Shown: one piece after another, positions 1 through 9,650 of the stretch
Layout: every line of letters begins with the position of its first letter
How positions within the stretch are numbered: the first letter of the stretch is position 1
DNA from: Thermoflexus hugenholtzii
Lineage (GTDB): Bacteria; Chloroflexota; Anaerolineae; Thermoflexales; Thermoflexaceae
Assembly: GCF_018771565.1 (NCBI RefSeq)
Contig: NZ_CP076326.1
Coordinates: 1,550,001 to 1,614,000, forward strand
Length of the DNA stretch: 64,000 nucleotides
Direction: 5' to 3'
The notes under the pieces: model-generated
Told to the model about the DNA's origin: nothing
Seen by the model: the letters and a program-made list of their open reading frames with translations, nothing else
Database searches by the model: none
Position numbers and translations under genes: made by a program

Positions 1-1
1 G

Positions 2-430
2 TTCCTGGTGGCCCCCGTCCGCTTCATCGGGGAAGAGGGCCGGCTGGTGGCCATCGAGTTCATCCGGATGACCCTGGGGGAGCCGGATGCCAGCGGCCGC
101 CGGCGCCCGGTGCCCATCCCCGGCTCGAACTTCACCGTGCCGGTGGACACCGCCGTCCTCGCCCTGGGCTTCCGGCCGGACCCCACGGTGGCCCAGACGA
201 CGAGCGGCCTGCAGATCTCCCGGTCCGGCCTCATTGTGACGGACGAAGCGGGTCGGACCTCCCGACCGGGGGTCTTCGCGGCAGGGGATGGCGTGACTGG
301 GCCGGACCTGGTGGTGACCGCCTCCGCGGCTGCCATGCGAGCCGCCCGGGCGATGCACGAATACCTGATGGCCCAGCCGCCGGCGGCCGAGCGGGAAGTT
401 TCCCTCCTCGCCGAGCCCGTGCCGGCGTAA
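2..430 (+). CDS. FAD/NAD(P)-dependent oxidoreductase, C-terminal part (GltD-like)
   Basis: The reading frame is already open at base 2, so this is the last 142 residues of a gene that begins upstream of the window. The visible part resembles the C-terminal half of glutamate synthase small subunit / related pyridine-nucleotide-disulphide oxidoreductases: a beta-rich segment with VDTAVLALGF, followed by the FAD-binding motif GVFAAGDGVTGPDLVV and a helical tail (ASAAAMRAARAMHEYL). In this family the GD motif contacts the FAD ribityl chain and the helix after it packs on the flavin. Whether it is true GltD, an NADPH donor subunit for another enzyme, or a fused ferredoxin-linked protein cannot be decided without the N-terminus. 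It ends 87 bases before the convergent MFS gene. Confidence 0.75.
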   Translation, partial: FLVAPVRFIGEEGRLVAIEFIRMTLGEPDASGRRRPVPIPGSNFTVPVDTAVLALGFRPDPTVAQTTSGLQISRSGLIVTDEAGRTSRPGVFAAGDGVTGPDLVVTASAAAMRAARAMHEYLMAQPPAAEREVSLLAEPVPA

Positions 431-516
431 AACCCATTGCGGGCGGGGGCGCAACCCAGGCCCCCGCCCGATGGTCACTCAAAGGAACGCCGATCCGCGC
501 CGGCGCCCCGACGTCT

Positions 517-1689
517 TCAGGCGGCTTCGCGCCTCAGCCTCAGGAAGGCAGCGACAGCGATCCCTTCCATCAGGAGAGCGAAGGCGATCACCCCTCCCAG
601 GGAGAGCTCGTAGATCCCTCCCATCGCGGCGCTGCCCAGGAACCAGGCCAGCCCGTAGACCCCGTTGAAGATCCCGTAGGCGGTGCCCCGCTCCTCCCGG
701 GTCACCAGCGATGGGATCGCAGCCCGCATGATCGTCTCCTGTCCACCGATCACCGCCCCCCACAGGCCCATCCCCAAAAGGAGCAGCAGGGCGTGCCCGG
801 AGAACACCAGTGGGGCGGCCAGGGCGCTGAAGAGGGGGATCCCGATCAGAACCCCCAGGCCCAGGCGATCGTAGAGGGCCCCAAAGGCCAGGCCGGCGGC
901 CGCGTCCACCAGCATGGCCGCGGCGAAGAGGGCGGGGATGGCGGGATCCGGCAACAAGCCGGAGCGCTTGAGATGGAAGGAGAGCAGCTGGAAGTGAACC
1001 AGCCCGGCCACGCTGAAGGCCACGAAAACCAGATAGCGCCGGAACCGGGGATGGGCGATCCCTCGGGGGATCGCCCCCTCCGGATTGTCCGCGATCGCCT
1101 CCAGCCGCTGGGGGACCGGATACAGGGCGCGGGCGGCGATCAGGAAGGCCAGGGTGATCAGGGCCGGGAGGGCGAGGACCCCGAAGGCCAGGTCGTAACG
1201 TCCGCTGAGCTGCAGGATCAGGGCCATCAGCAGGGGCCCTCCCACTGCGCCGATCTGATCCAGGGCCTCGTGGAGGCCGAAGCCTTTCCCGGGGCCCACC
1301 TCCTGGGCCGCGTGGGAGAGCATCGTGTCGCGGGCCGGGGTGCGGATCGCCTTCCCCAGCCGCTCGAGGAGGACGAGGAGGGCCGCCGCGGGCCACGCTC
1401 GGGTCAGGGCCAGCAAGGGGACGGCCAGAACGCTCATGGCATAGCCCGCGAAGGTGAGCCCCCAGGGCCGGCGCAGCCGGTCCGCCAGGTAACCCGAGAG
1501 AGGGCGCAGGCCGTAGCTCAGCAGCTCCCCGACGCCGCCGAGGGCCCCCACCAGGGCGGCGCTGGCCCCCAGCATGGCCAGATACGGCCCGATGAGGCTG
1601 CGGGCGCTCTCATAGGTGACATCGGCCATCAGGCTCACCAGGCCGAGGAGCACGATGAACCGCCATGCCTCCCGGGATCGGTCGCTCAT
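517..1689 (-). CDS. major facilitator superfamily transporter
   Basis: A 390-residue protein made almost entirely of hydrophobic helices, as expected for a 12-helix MFS permease of the inner membrane. The loop after helix 2 carries [12 protein letters not shown], a recognisable version of the MFS motif A (G-x-x-x-D-R-x-x-R/K). The frame stays open upstream, but the start chosen is the ATG at 1689 because it overlaps the trmFO stop by ATGA (4 bp), implying translational coupling. The substrate cannot be inferred; the family includes drug and sugar-phosphate exporters. It is the downstream gene of a two-gene minus-strand unit with trmFO. Confidence 0.85.
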   Translation of the reverse strand: MSDRSREAWRFIVLLGLVSLMADVTYESARSLIGPYLAMLGASAALVGALGGVGELLSYGLRPLSGYLADRLRRPWGLTFAGYAMSVLAVPLLALTRAWPAAALLVLLERLGKAIRTPARDTMLSHAAQEVGPGKGFGLHEALDQIGAVGGPLLMALILQLSGRYDLAFGVLALPALITLAFLIAARALYPVPQRLEAIADNPEGAIPRGIAHPRFRRYLVFVAFSVAGLVHFQLLSFHLKRSGLLPDPAIPALFAAAMLVDAAAGLAFGALYDRLGLGVLIGIPLFSALAAPLVFSGHALLLLLGMGLWGAVIGGQETIMRAAIPSLVTREERGTAYGIFNGVYGLAWFLGSAAMGGIYELSLGGVIAFALLMEGIAVAAFLRLRREAA

Positions 1690-3059
1690 GATGCCGCCTC
1701 CGAGGGTGGAAGGACGGTGTGTTCCGCCTCGCCGCTCTCCGCCCAGAAACGCTCCAGATCGGAGAGGGCGCGCCGGGCGTAGGCCAGGGCCCGCGCCCGC
1801 TTGTCCCGCACCGGCCGCTCCAGCGGCGGCAACAGCCCGAAGTTCGCCTTCATCGGCTGGAAGTCCCGCGGATCCGCCTGGGCCAGGTAATCGCACAGCG
1901 CCCCGATCATGGTGGTGACCGGGAAGACGAGGGGAGGCTTCCCCCGCAGCAGGCGGGCGGCGTTCACCCCCGCCACCAGCCCGGTCGCGATGTTGCCCAC
2001 ATAGCCCTCCGCCCCCGTGATCTGACCGGCGAAGAACAGGTCCGGACGCCCCCGGAACTGCATGGTCGGCTCCAGCAGGGCCGGCGCGTTGATGTAGGTG
2101 TTCCGGTGCATCTGGCCGTAGCGCAGGAACTCCGCGTTCTGCAACCCTGGGATCATCCGGAAGACCCGGCGCTGCTCCGGCCACTTCAGGTTGGTCTGGA
2201 AGCCCACCATGCTATACATCGTCCCCGCCCGGTTGTCCCGCCGCAGCTGGACCACCGCGTAGGGCGGCCGGCCGGTGCGCGGGTCGATGAGGCCGGTGGG
2301 CCGCAACGGCCCGTAGGCCAGGGCGTCCCGTCCCCGCCTGGCCAGCACCTCGATGGGCAGACAGGCCTCGAAGAAGCGCGGGTCCTCTTTCTCGAAGTCC
2401 CGCAGCTCAATGGTCTCCGCATGGATCAGGGCGTCGACGAAGGCCTCGTATTCCTCCTTCGTCATCGGGCAGTTGATGTAGTCCCCATCGGGATCCTGGC
2501 CCCGGCCGTAGCGGGAGCCCCGGAAGCAGATGGACATGTCGATCGAATCGGCGGCCACGATGGGGGAGATGGCGTCGTAGAAGTAAAGATACTCTTGTCC
2601 GGTGAGGCGCTGGATCGCGGCGGCCAGGGCGTCGGAGGTCAGGGGCCCGCTGGCGATGATGCATGGTCGATCCGGGATCTCCATGACCTCCTCCCGGATG
2701 ACCGTGATGAGGGGATGACGTTCGATGTGCTCGGTGACGCAGCGGGCGAACAGCTCCCGATCCACCGCCAGGGCCTTCCCGGCGGGCACGGCGGTGCGAT
2801 CGGCGCAGGCCATCAACAACGAGCCCAGGCGGCGCAGCTCCGCCTTGAGCAACCCCGAAGCGTTCTCCAGCTCATCCGATCCCAGGGAGTTCGAGCAGAT
2901 GATCTCCGCCAGCCAGGGGGTGGTGTGGGCCGGCGTGAAGCGCCGGGGCCGCATCTCATACAGCGCGACGCGGACCCCGCGCTGGGCCGCCTGCCAGGCC
3001 GCCTCCGAGCCCGCCAGCCCCCCGCCGATGACGATCAGCTCCGGCTCCACGGCTTCCAC
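1686..3059 (-). CDS. trmFO: methylenetetrahydrofolate--tRNA-(uracil-5-)-methyltransferase (FADH2-dependent)
   Basis: TrmFO makes 5-methyluridine at position 54 of the tRNA T-loop using methylene-tetrahydrofolate and FADH2, in the cytoplasm. The 457 residues match the usual length. The N-terminus carries the dinucleotide-binding motif [13 protein letters not shown] (about residues 10-22). Cys55 in [10 protein letters not shown] and Cys233 in FEACLP are at the positions of the two catalytic cysteines known from Thermus TrmFO. The C-terminal segment [19 protein letters not shown] is the family FAD motif. It is preceded by a degenerate palindromic repeat (3118-3145) and followed by an MFS gene coupled by a 4-bp overlap. 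Confidence 0.96.
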   Translation of the reverse strand: MEAVEPELIVIGGGLAGSEAAWQAAQRGVRVALYEMRPRRFTPAHTTPWLAEIICSNSLGSDELENASGLLKAELRRLGSLLMACADRTAVPAGKALAVDRELFARCVTEHIERHPLITVIREEVMEIPDRPCIIASGPLTSDALAAAIQRLTGQEYLYFYDAISPIVAADSIDMSICFRGSRYGRGQDPDGDYINCPMTKEEYEAFVDALIHAETIELRDFEKEDPRFFEACLPIEVLARRGRDALAYGPLRPTGLIDPRTGRPPYAVVQLRRDNRAGTMYSMVGFQTNLKWPEQRRVFRMIPGLQNAEFLRYGQMHRNTYINAPALLEPTMQFRGRPDLFFAGQITGAEGYVGNIATGLVAGVNAARLLRGKPPLVFPVTTMIGALCDYLAQADPRDFQPMKANFGLLPPLERPVRDKRARALAYARRALSDLERFWAESGEAEHTVLPPSEAAS

Positions 3060-3117
3060 CTCTTCCCCTCAGAGATCCGAAGCGAGCATCGCCTCCCCAT
3101 ATGTTATCACTCCTTTT

Positions 3118-3145
3118 GTAGGGCAACTGCTCGCAGCTGCCCTAC
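3118..3145. repeat. palindromic repeat, degenerate copy of the 80-bp element
   Basis: Arms GTAGGGCAACTGC and GCAGCTGCCCTAC around a 2-base centre, with one mismatch. The bases after it (GATTTGGGGACATACCCCC) are a diverged form of the right end of the 80-bp element seen at 7217 and 62019. The left end is not recognisable here, so this is an old, decayed or partial copy. Confidence 0.75.
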
Positions 3146-3178
3146 GATTTGGGGACATACCCCCCCAGGGATCCCCCT

Positions 3179-3207
3179 TTGACATCCTTCCCAGCCCGGC
3201 CTATACT
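3179..3207 (+). promoter_or_regulatory. sigma-70-type promoter for leader RNA / SWIM gene
   Basis: TTGACA at 3179-3184, a 17-base spacer, then TATACT at 3202-3207. The -35 box is perfect and the -10 differs from consensus at one base. Transcription would begin near 3214, about 170 bases before the SWIM gene start, giving an unusually long leader. Confidence 0.75.
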
Positions 3208-3213
3208 AAAAAC

Positions 3214-3312
3214 AAAGATGCCAAGAGGGGGCCTCCCTTGCGGGCAGGAACCTGCATGTTCCGGCGCATCCGAACGGCACGCGGCCTGCGGGCTGGCGTG
3301 CCGTTTTGTTTT
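3214..3312 (+). ncRNA. structured RNA ending in an intrinsic terminator (unassigned)
   Basis: Starting just after a consensus promoter, about 100 bases fold into a compact structure. GATGC at 3217-3221 can pair with GCATC at 3266-3270, enclosing two hairpins: CAAG/CTTG (3222-3240) and GGAAC/GTTCC (within 3247-3262). This is followed by a classic intrinsic terminator: AACGGCACGC (3273-3282) pairing perfectly with GCGTGCCGTT (3296-3305), then TTGTTTT to 3312. The layout (promoter, closed multi-helix domain, terminator, then a coding gene) fits either a riboswitch/attenuator controlling the SWIM gene at 3384 or a free-standing small RNA. I could not match it to SRP RNA, 6S RNA or any riboswitch consensus I know. 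Confidence 0.55.
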
Positions 3313-3383
3313 CTCCCGGAGACATGGAGCGGCCGGTGAAGGGAAGGATGGAACCCCAACCCCTATCCCGATGAGGAGGTCCA

Positions 3384-3611
3384 ATGGTGGACTCGGCGCT
3401 GATCAGCAAGATCGAGAAGGCCCGGCGTTACGCGGAGGAGCGGGATCGCTTCCGCTTCCTCTCGTTCTCGGTCACCGTCCGCGGCGAGAACGACACCCAC
3501 CACGTCCGTTACCACGAAGGGAACTGGTCCTGCGATTGCGATTTCTTCCGCCATCGTGGGACCTGCGCCCACACCATGGCCCTGGAGCGGGTGCTGGAGG
3601 GGATGCTGTAA
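3384..3611 (+). CDS. small SWIM zinc-finger protein
   Basis: A 75-residue protein ending in the SWIM zinc-finger signature: Cys50-x-Cys52 in WSCDCDFF, then Cys60-x-His62 in RGTCAHTMAL, i.e. CxC-x(n)-CxH. SWIM fingers bind DNA or proteins and normally sit inside larger ATPases or transposases; here the finger is almost the whole protein, preceded by a basic helix (ISKIEKARRYAEERDRFRF) and a short beta segment. Ribosome site GAGGAGG lies about 5 bases before the ATG. It lies downstream of a strong promoter and a structured terminator-bearing leader, so its expression may be attenuated. The function is unknown; similar short SWIM proteins occur in Chloroflexota and archaea. Confidence 0.75.
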   Translation: MVDSALISKIEKARRYAEERDRFRFLSFSVTVRGENDTHHVRYHEGNWSCDCDFFRHRGTCAHTMALERVLEGML

Positions 3612-3737
3612 CCGGTCCCAGGACCCCCCTTCCGATCCGCCTGCGGGCCGGGATGGGAGCGAGCCCCCCGGGCCGGCTATCATTCTTATGGGGAGTTTTT
3701 CCTCCCCGGATTTCAGGGAATGCCGGAGGGCGGATCA

Positions 3738-4346
3738 ATGGCGCAGGAGGTCGGCCCGGGGGGGCGGGCCGGAGGCTCCCGCTGGGAGGCGGCGCGAGAG
3801 GCGGTGGTGCTGGCGGCCACCCTGGCCAGCTTTCTGGCCAGCGTCTGGCTCCTCCGGCGCCCGGCTCCCGCGCCCATCCGGATCATCCCTCCCCCGACCC
3901 CGGCCCCGACCCTGACCCCCACCCCGAAGTGGATCCAGGTCTATCTGACCGGCGCGGTGCAGGCGCCCGGGGTCTACACCGTCCCGCAAGGGCTTCGGAT
4001 CTGGACGCTTCTGGAGCAGGCAGGGGGAGCCCTGCCGTCGGCGGACCTGGAGCGGGTGAACCTGGCGGCGCCCCTCACGGATGGCATGCATCTGCATATC
4101 CCCCGGCGGGGAGAGGAGGCGTCGGCCTCCCCCACGCCGGAGCCTCTTCTGGACCTCAACACGGCCTCGGTGGAGGAGCTGGACCGGCTGCCGGGCATCG
4201 GGCCGCGGGCGGCCCAGGCCATCGTGGATTACCGGCTCAAGCACGGCCCCTTCCGCCGGCTGGAGGATCTCCTCAACGTCCCCGGGATCGGCCCGGCCAC
4301 CCTGGAGCGCATCCGCCCGTGGGTGACGGTCTCCCCCGCGCCGTAA
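3738..4346 (+). CDS. comEA: ComEA-like DNA-binding competence protein
   Basis: ComEA binds incoming double-stranded DNA at the outer face of the cytoplasmic membrane during transformation. The 202 residues show the family order: a membrane anchor near residues 20-40 (VVLAATLASFLASVWLL), a Pro/Thr-rich linker, a SLBB domain (IQVYLTGAVQAPGVYTVPQG onwards), and a C-terminal double helix-hairpin-helix domain with LNTASVEELDRLPGIG and LEDLLNVPGIG. The start at 3738 is preferred over an in-frame ATG at 3720 because GGAGGGCGG lies just upstream of it. No comEC is adjacent; the next gene is convergent. A TATCAT box at about 3677 may be its -10. Confidence 0.85.
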   Translation: MAQEVGPGGRAGGSRWEAAREAVVLAATLASFLASVWLLRRPAPAPIRIIPPPTPAPTLTPTPKWIQVYLTGAVQAPGVYTVPQGLRIWTLLEQAGGALPSADLERVNLAAPLTDGMHLHIPRRGEEASASPTPEPLLDLNTASVEELDRLPGIGPRAAQAIVDYRLKHGPFRRLEDLLNVPGIGPATLERIRPWVTVSPAP

Positions 4347-4398
4347 CGGGATCTTTCAGCTCCCGCGCAGGCTGGATCGCTTTCAAACAGAAATGAGG

Positions 4399-4417
4399 GG
4401 CCGAAATGATTTCGGCC
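4399..4417. terminator. palindrome between convergent genes
   Basis: GGCCGAAAT and ATTTCGGCC flank a single G, a perfect 9-bp inverted repeat in the 99-base gap between comEA and the convergent threonine synthase gene. No T-run follows, so termination is inferred from position only. A near-identical palindrome with a CC centre occurs at 35102-35121. Confidence 0.4.
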
Positions 4418-4445
4418 TACAACTCGGGAGCGAAGACGCGCGCTG

Positions 4446-6030
4446 CTATGAGGCGTGCAGAGCCGCCAGCATGTCCTCAATCAGGTTTTCGTCGGTGAAC
4501 ATCCCTTTCTCCAGCACGGCATACGCCTGCTGGCGCAGGCGAGCCTGCTCCTCCGGGGCCAGGCTCCGGGCGGTGATCACCAGGACCGGGATGCGACGCA
4601 GCCGCTCATCCGCTTTCAGGGCCTCCAGCACGGCGAAGCCGTCCATCCCCGGCATCATCAGATCCAGGAGGATCACATCGGGAGGATCCCTTCGGATCCG
4701 CTCCAGCGCCTCGTCGCCTCGATCCACCGCCTCCACGTAGAAGGTCCCCCGGGATTGCAGGATCCGCCGGATCAGCCGCACCGCATCCGGGTCGTCGTCC
4801 ACGATCAGCACCCGCCGGCTGCGCGGGTCCAGCTGGTCCAGGGCGATGAGGAACCCTTCCGAGGGGGCGGCGGGGGCTTCCAGCGTGTAAATCCATCCCT
4901 CCCCTAAGGCGAACTTCTCCACGGGGAAGGTGTGCCCGGAGGCGTTGATGACCACCGTCTCCTCCGGCCGGATGTGACCGGAGGCGATCAGCTTGAAGGC
5001 CCCGGCGAAGGCGGCGGCGGCCGCCGGCTCCATAGAGAGGCCTTCCATCTTGGCCAGCAGATGCATCGCCCGATAGGTCTCCTCATCGCTCACCGTCTCC
5101 ATGGCCCCCCCGGTCTCCTGAACGATGCGGCGCAGCACCGGATAAGCCGGGCCGGGGTCACCGGTGGCCAGAGTGGCGATCCGGGTGCGGGGCGTATGGA
5201 CGACCCGGGCCTGCTCCCGGCCCTCGCGGAAGGATTCCACGATGGGCGCGCAGCCCTCCGCCTGGATCACCCCGATGCGGGGGATCCGATCCACCAGGCC
5301 CATGGCCTTCAGCTCCTGGAACCCTTTCCACACGCCGATGGGCCCCATCCCCCCGCTGACGGCCTGGATATACCAGTCCGGCGCCCGCCAGCCCAGCTGC
5401 TCGGCGATCTCAAAGGCGATGGTCTTCATGCTCTCGCGGGCGGCCAGGCTCCGGATCCCCCGATCCAGGAACAGCCCGCGTCGCTCGGCGAACTGGGCCG
5501 CCACCTGCTTGGTCTGATCGTAGGTCCCTGTCACCTTGATGACCTCGGCCCCGTAAAGGGCCACCTCCCGCATCTTGTCGGCGGGGGCCGAGCTCACCAG
5601 GAAGGCCCACAGCTGGATGCCGGCCCGGGCGCAGTAGGCGGCATACGAGATCGCCACGTTCCCGGTGGAGGCGACCACCATCTCCTGCAGGCCCGCCTCC
5701 CGAGCCACGGAGATGGCCAGGGAGGCCTGTCGGTCCTTAAAGGAGCCCGTAGGGTTCTGGCGCTCATCTTTGATGTAAAGACGGGGTCGGCCCAGCATCA
5801 GCCCCAGGTTCTCCGCCCGCAGCAGCGGCGTGCCCCCCTCCTCCATCGTCACGATGTGAAGATCCTGGCGCAGGGGGAGGAGCTCCCGGTAGCGCCACAT
5901 GGTAAAGGGACGCTGCCGGAGCAGCCGATCCCACCGCTGGCGGACGGCCTCCAGATCGTAGACCACGTCCAGCCAGTCGCCTCCGCAACGCGGACAGCGG
6001 ACCTCAAAGCGAAGGTAAGGCCACTGATGA

Positions 6031-6056
<26 letters not shown>
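4446..6056 (-). CDS. threonine synthase-like PLP enzyme fused to a response-regulator receiver domain
   Basis: A 536-residue fusion. Residues 1-30 form a zinc ribbon (CAAC ... CPRCG), common in bacterial threonine synthases. Residues about 70-400 are a fold-type II PLP enzyme: [10 protein letters not shown] holds the Schiff-base lysine (Lys107) and [11 protein letters not shown] is the phosphate/substrate loop. The known reaction is O-phosphohomoserine to threonine. From residue 414 to the end lies a complete CheY-like receiver: acidic pocket VDDD, phospho-acceptor Asp465 in [12 protein letters not shown], Thr495 and Lys517, all present. The start ATG at 6056 opens the zinc ribbon and overlaps mtnA by 26 bp; upstream codons are unlike any enzyme. 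No stop or frameshift separates the two parts. What a receiver does here is unknown: phosphorylation-controlled threonine synthesis, or dimer control, are inferences. Confidence 0.85.
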
Positions 6057-7107
<1,051 letters not shown>

Positions 7108-7208
7108 GCAGAGCCTCCGATCGCGATGGAGGTTGAGAAAGCGCGATCCGCCCTGTGCTCCGGATCTTTACAGATTTTACCCTAAAGCGAGACGAAGATC
7201 TTCCGGAG

Positions 7209-7304
7209 GCGCAGGGGGGTGTGTCCCGATTTTGTCGGGCCTGGCCGCTTTGTAGGACAACTGCGAGCAGTTGTCCTACGATTTTGGGACACACCCGCGC
7301 AGGG
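7209..7304. mobile_element. 80-bp MITE-like element with 8-bp target duplication, copy 1
   Basis: The element proper is 7217-7296. Its ends are inverted repeats GGGTGTGTCCC (7217-7227) and GGGACACACCC (7286-7296). Inside is a perfect palindrome with arms GTAGGACAACTGC and GCAGTTGTCCTAC (7252-7279). It is flanked by the direct repeat GCGCAGGG at 7209-7216 and 7297-7304. Copy 2 at 62019-62098 differs at a single base and has a different 8-bp duplication. There is no coding capacity, so it must be moved by a transposase encoded elsewhere; 8-bp duplications are typical of families such as ISL3 and IS1595. Confidence 0.88.
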
Positions 7305-7312
7305 CCTTCCAG

Positions 7313-7341
7313 GTAGGGGTGACCCGCCGGGTCGCCCCTAC
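7313..7341. repeat. GTAGG...CCTAC palindrome
   Basis: Arms GTAGGGGTGACCC and GGGTCGCCCCTAC with a 3-base loop and one G-T pair. Sequence differs from the neighbouring 80-bp element's core but the ends are the same GTAGG/CCTAC, a pattern repeated in several palindromes of this window. Confidence 0.65.
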
Positions 7342-7364
7342 TATCCGATTCGCGGCAACAAGAA

Positions 7365-7392
7365 GGGCCGGACACCTCTCGATGTCCGGCCC
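7365..7392 (-). terminator. intrinsic terminator of pnp
   Basis: On the minus strand, GGGCCGGACA, an 8-base loop and TGTCCGGCCC form a perfect 10-bp stem followed by TTCTTGTT. It lies 33 bases after the pnp stop codon. Confidence 0.75.
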
Positions 7393-7424
7393 TGAGATCG
7401 GCGGAGCGCCCGGATGGGATGACG

Positions 7425-9650
7425 TCAGCGCTCGCCGGAAGCCCGCTTGACGATCTTCACACGGCCGGCCAGGGGACGCTCCTCGCCGGGCTTCCCCTTC
7501 CCTTTGGGCGCGGCCTTCGCGGCCAGCAGCCGATCCCGTTGCTGGGCCTCCTCCACCGAGAGCCCCTCCAGCACCGCCTGGCGGGAGAGGCGGATCTTGC
7601 CGTCCTCGTCGATGTGGGTGACCATCACCAGGATCTGGTCGCCCACGCGCACCACGTCCTCGATGCGGTTGACCTTCTGGTCGGCGATCTGGGAGATGTG
7701 GACCATCCCCACCTCGCCGGGGAGGATCTCCACGAAGGCCCCGAAGTCGGTGATGCGGATGACCTTCCCCAGGTAGATCTTGCCCACCTGGGGTTCCTCG
7801 GCGTAGGCCTCGATCTTGAGGCGGGCGCTCTCGGCGTCGGCCAGGCTGGTGGCGGCGATGTGGACCGTCCCGTCCTCCTCGATGTCGATCTGGGTATGGG
7901 TCTCCTCCTGGATCTTGCGGATGGTCTTCCCGCCCGGCCCGATGAGGGCGCCGATCTTCTCCACCGGAATATGGACGGTGAAGATGCGCGGGGCGTGCGG
8001 CTTGAGCTCCGGCCGCGGGGCGGGCAGGACCTCCAGCATCTTCTCCAGGATGTAAAGGCGAGCCTCGCGGGCCTGATGAAGGGCCTCGGCCAGCACGTGA
8101 TAGGGCAGCCCCCTGATCTTGACATCCATCTGCAGGGCGGTGATCCCATCCGCCGTGCCGGCCACCTTGAAGTCCATGTCCCCCAGGTGATCCTCCATCC
8201 CCTGGATGTCGGTGAGGATCACGTATTTCCGCCAGGTTTCATCGGCGGTCACCAGGCCCATGGCCACACCGGAGACCGGCTTGCGGATCGGGACCCCGGC
8301 GTCCATCAGGGCGAGGGTGGAGCCGCAGACGCTGGCCATGGAGGTGGAGCCGTTGGAGGAGAGCACCTCGCTCACCACCCGAATGGTGTAAGGGAACTCG
8401 TCCTCCGGCGGGATCACCGGCAGCAGCGCCCGCTCCGCCAGGGCCCCGTGCCCGATCTCCCGCCGGGAGGCCCCGCGCAGCACTCGCACCTCACCGGTGG
8501 AGAAGGGCGGGAAGTTGTAATGGTGGATATAGCGCTTGGTCTCCTCAGGGGCCAGCGTGTCCAGCTCCTGCTGCTCGGCCAGGGTGGCCAGGGTGGCCAC
8601 CGAGAGGACCTGGGTGTCGCCCCGGGTGAAGATGGCCGAGCCGTGGGCACGGGGCGCCACGTCTACCTCGCACCAGATGGGCCGGATGTCCTTCGGCCCG
8701 CGCCCGTCCGGCCGGCGGCCCTCCTCCAGGATGCGGCGGCGCACCTCCTCCCGCAGCGCCTCGTGGAAGCTCTCCTTCACCTGGGCCTGCTCATACTCGG
8801 AGAGGGCCTGGAGGATCTCCTCCTCCAGCTCGTCCAGCGCCTCGTTCCGCTTGTCCTTGTCGAAATACGTGTCCAGGATCTCCGCGATCTGGTGATCCAG
8901 GCGGGCGCGGACAGCCTGGCGCACCTCCTCGGAGATGGAGAAGGCCCTGTAGGTGGCCTTGGGCTTGCCGATGGAGGCCCGCATCTCCTCCTGGAGGGCG
9001 ATCAGCGGCTGCATGGCCTCGTGGCCCAGGCGGATCGCCTCCACCATCAGGTCCTCGGGGATCTCGTTGGCCCCCGCCTCGACCATGATCACCGCGTCCG
9101 CTGTGCCCGCGAGCCGCAGGTCCAGCCGGCTGTGCTCCATCTGGCTGACCGTGGGGTTGATCACGAACTGCCCGTCGATGTAGCCCACGCGCACCGCCCC
9201 CACCGGCCCGAACCAGGGGATGTCCGAGATGGTCAGGGCCGCCGAGGCCGCGATGATCGAAGGAATATCCAGGTGATATTCCGGATCCGCGGAGAGGCTG
9301 GTCAGGATGATCTGGACGTCATTGCGCAGGTCTTTGGGGAACAGGGGTCGGAGGGGGCGATCCACCAGGCGGGCGGTGAGGATGGCGTTCTCCGAGGGCT
9401 TGCCCTCCCGACGCTGGAAGCTGCCGGGGATGCGACCCGCCGCGTAGAGCCGTTCCTCGAAATCCACGCTCAGGGGGAAGAAATCGATGCCCTCCCGCGG
9501 CTCCTTCGCCATGGTGGCGGTGGCCAGGATCATCGTGTCGCCGACGCGGACGATCACTGCGCCGTTGGCCTGCCAGGCGAAGTAGCCGGTCTCGATGACG
9601 ATCTCCTTGTCGCCGACCATCGTTTTGAAAACATGCTTCTCTCGCCTCAT
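7425..9650 (-). CDS. pnp: polyribonucleotide nucleotidyltransferase (PNPase)
   Basis: PNPase degrades RNA phosphorolytically from the 3' end and forms a trimer, often as part of a degradosome. The 741 residues contain two RNase PH domains (first about 10-225, second about 310-540; GRRPDGRGPKDIRPI opens the second), an intervening helical domain, a KH domain (VEKIGALIGPGGKTIRKI, about 555-615) and a C-terminal S1 domain (GKVIRITDFGAFVEILPG, about 620-690), ending in a short basic tail. Catalytic-site residues of the second core are in ICEVD-like and GSTSMASVCG segments. It follows rpsO in the classic rpsO-pnp order, with a hairpin in the gap. Confidence 0.97.
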   Translation of the reverse strand: MRREKHVFKTMVGDKEIVIETGYFAWQANGAVIVRVGDTMILATATMAKEPREGIDFFPLSVDFEERLYAAGRIPGSFQRREGKPSENAILTARLVDRPLRPLFPKDLRNDVQIILTSLSADPEYHLDIPSIIAASAALTISDIPWFGPVGAVRVGYIDGQFVINPTVSQMEHSRLDLRLAGTADAVIMVEAGANEIPEDLMVEAIRLGHEAMQPLIALQEEMRASIGKPKATYRAFSISEEVRQAVRARLDHQIAEILDTYFDKDKRNEALDELEEEILQALSEYEQAQVKESFHEALREEVRRRILEEGRRPDGRGPKDIRPIWCEVDVAPRAHGSAIFTRGDTQVLSVATLATLAEQQELDTLAPEETKRYIHHYNFPPFSTGEVRVLRGASRREIGHGALAERALLPVIPPEDEFPYTIRVVSEVLSSNGSTSMASVCGSTLALMDAGVPIRKPVSGVAMGLVTADETWRKYVILTDIQGMEDHLGDMDFKVAGTADGITALQMDVKIRGLPYHVLAEALHQAREARLYILEKMLEVLPAPRPELKPHAPRIFTVHIPVEKIGALIGPGGKTIRKIQEETHTQIDIEEDGTVHIAATSLADAESARLKIEAYAEEPQVGKIYLGKVIRITDFGAFVEILPGEVGMVHISQIADQKVNRIEDVVRVGDQILVMVTHIDEDGKIRLSRQAVLEGLSVEEAQQRDRLLAAKAAPKGKGKPGEERPLAGRVKIVKRASGER

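Larger units (their letters stand above)
3060..3383. other. gene-free stretch: repeat, promoter and structured leader
   Basis: This 324-base stretch between the divergent trmFO and SWIM-protein genes holds no credible protein gene. It contains a degenerate copy of the 28-bp palindrome (3118-3145), a consensus promoter (3179-3207), a folded RNA ending in a strong terminator (3214-3312), and about 70 further bases before the SWIM gene start, including its ribosome site GAGGAGG about 5 bases before the ATG. Confidence 0.8.
7108..7424. other. gene-free stretch with mobile element, palindrome and terminator
   Basis: Between the start of mtnA and the end of pnp (317 bases) there is no protein gene. 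It holds an intact 80-bp non-autonomous mobile element (7217-7296) with its 8-bp target duplication, a second palindrome (7313-7341) and the pnp terminator (7365-7392). Confidence 0.85.

Noticed and set aside
1719-3182. A 487-residue plus-strand open frame opposite trmFO
   Set aside because: No family resemblance and compositionally biased; it is antisense to a fully recognisable TrmFO.
3214-3312. Signal recognition particle RNA or 6S RNA
   Set aside because: The conserved SRP domain IV tetraloop and asymmetric loop motif are absent, and the length and open-bubble form of 6S RNA do not fit.
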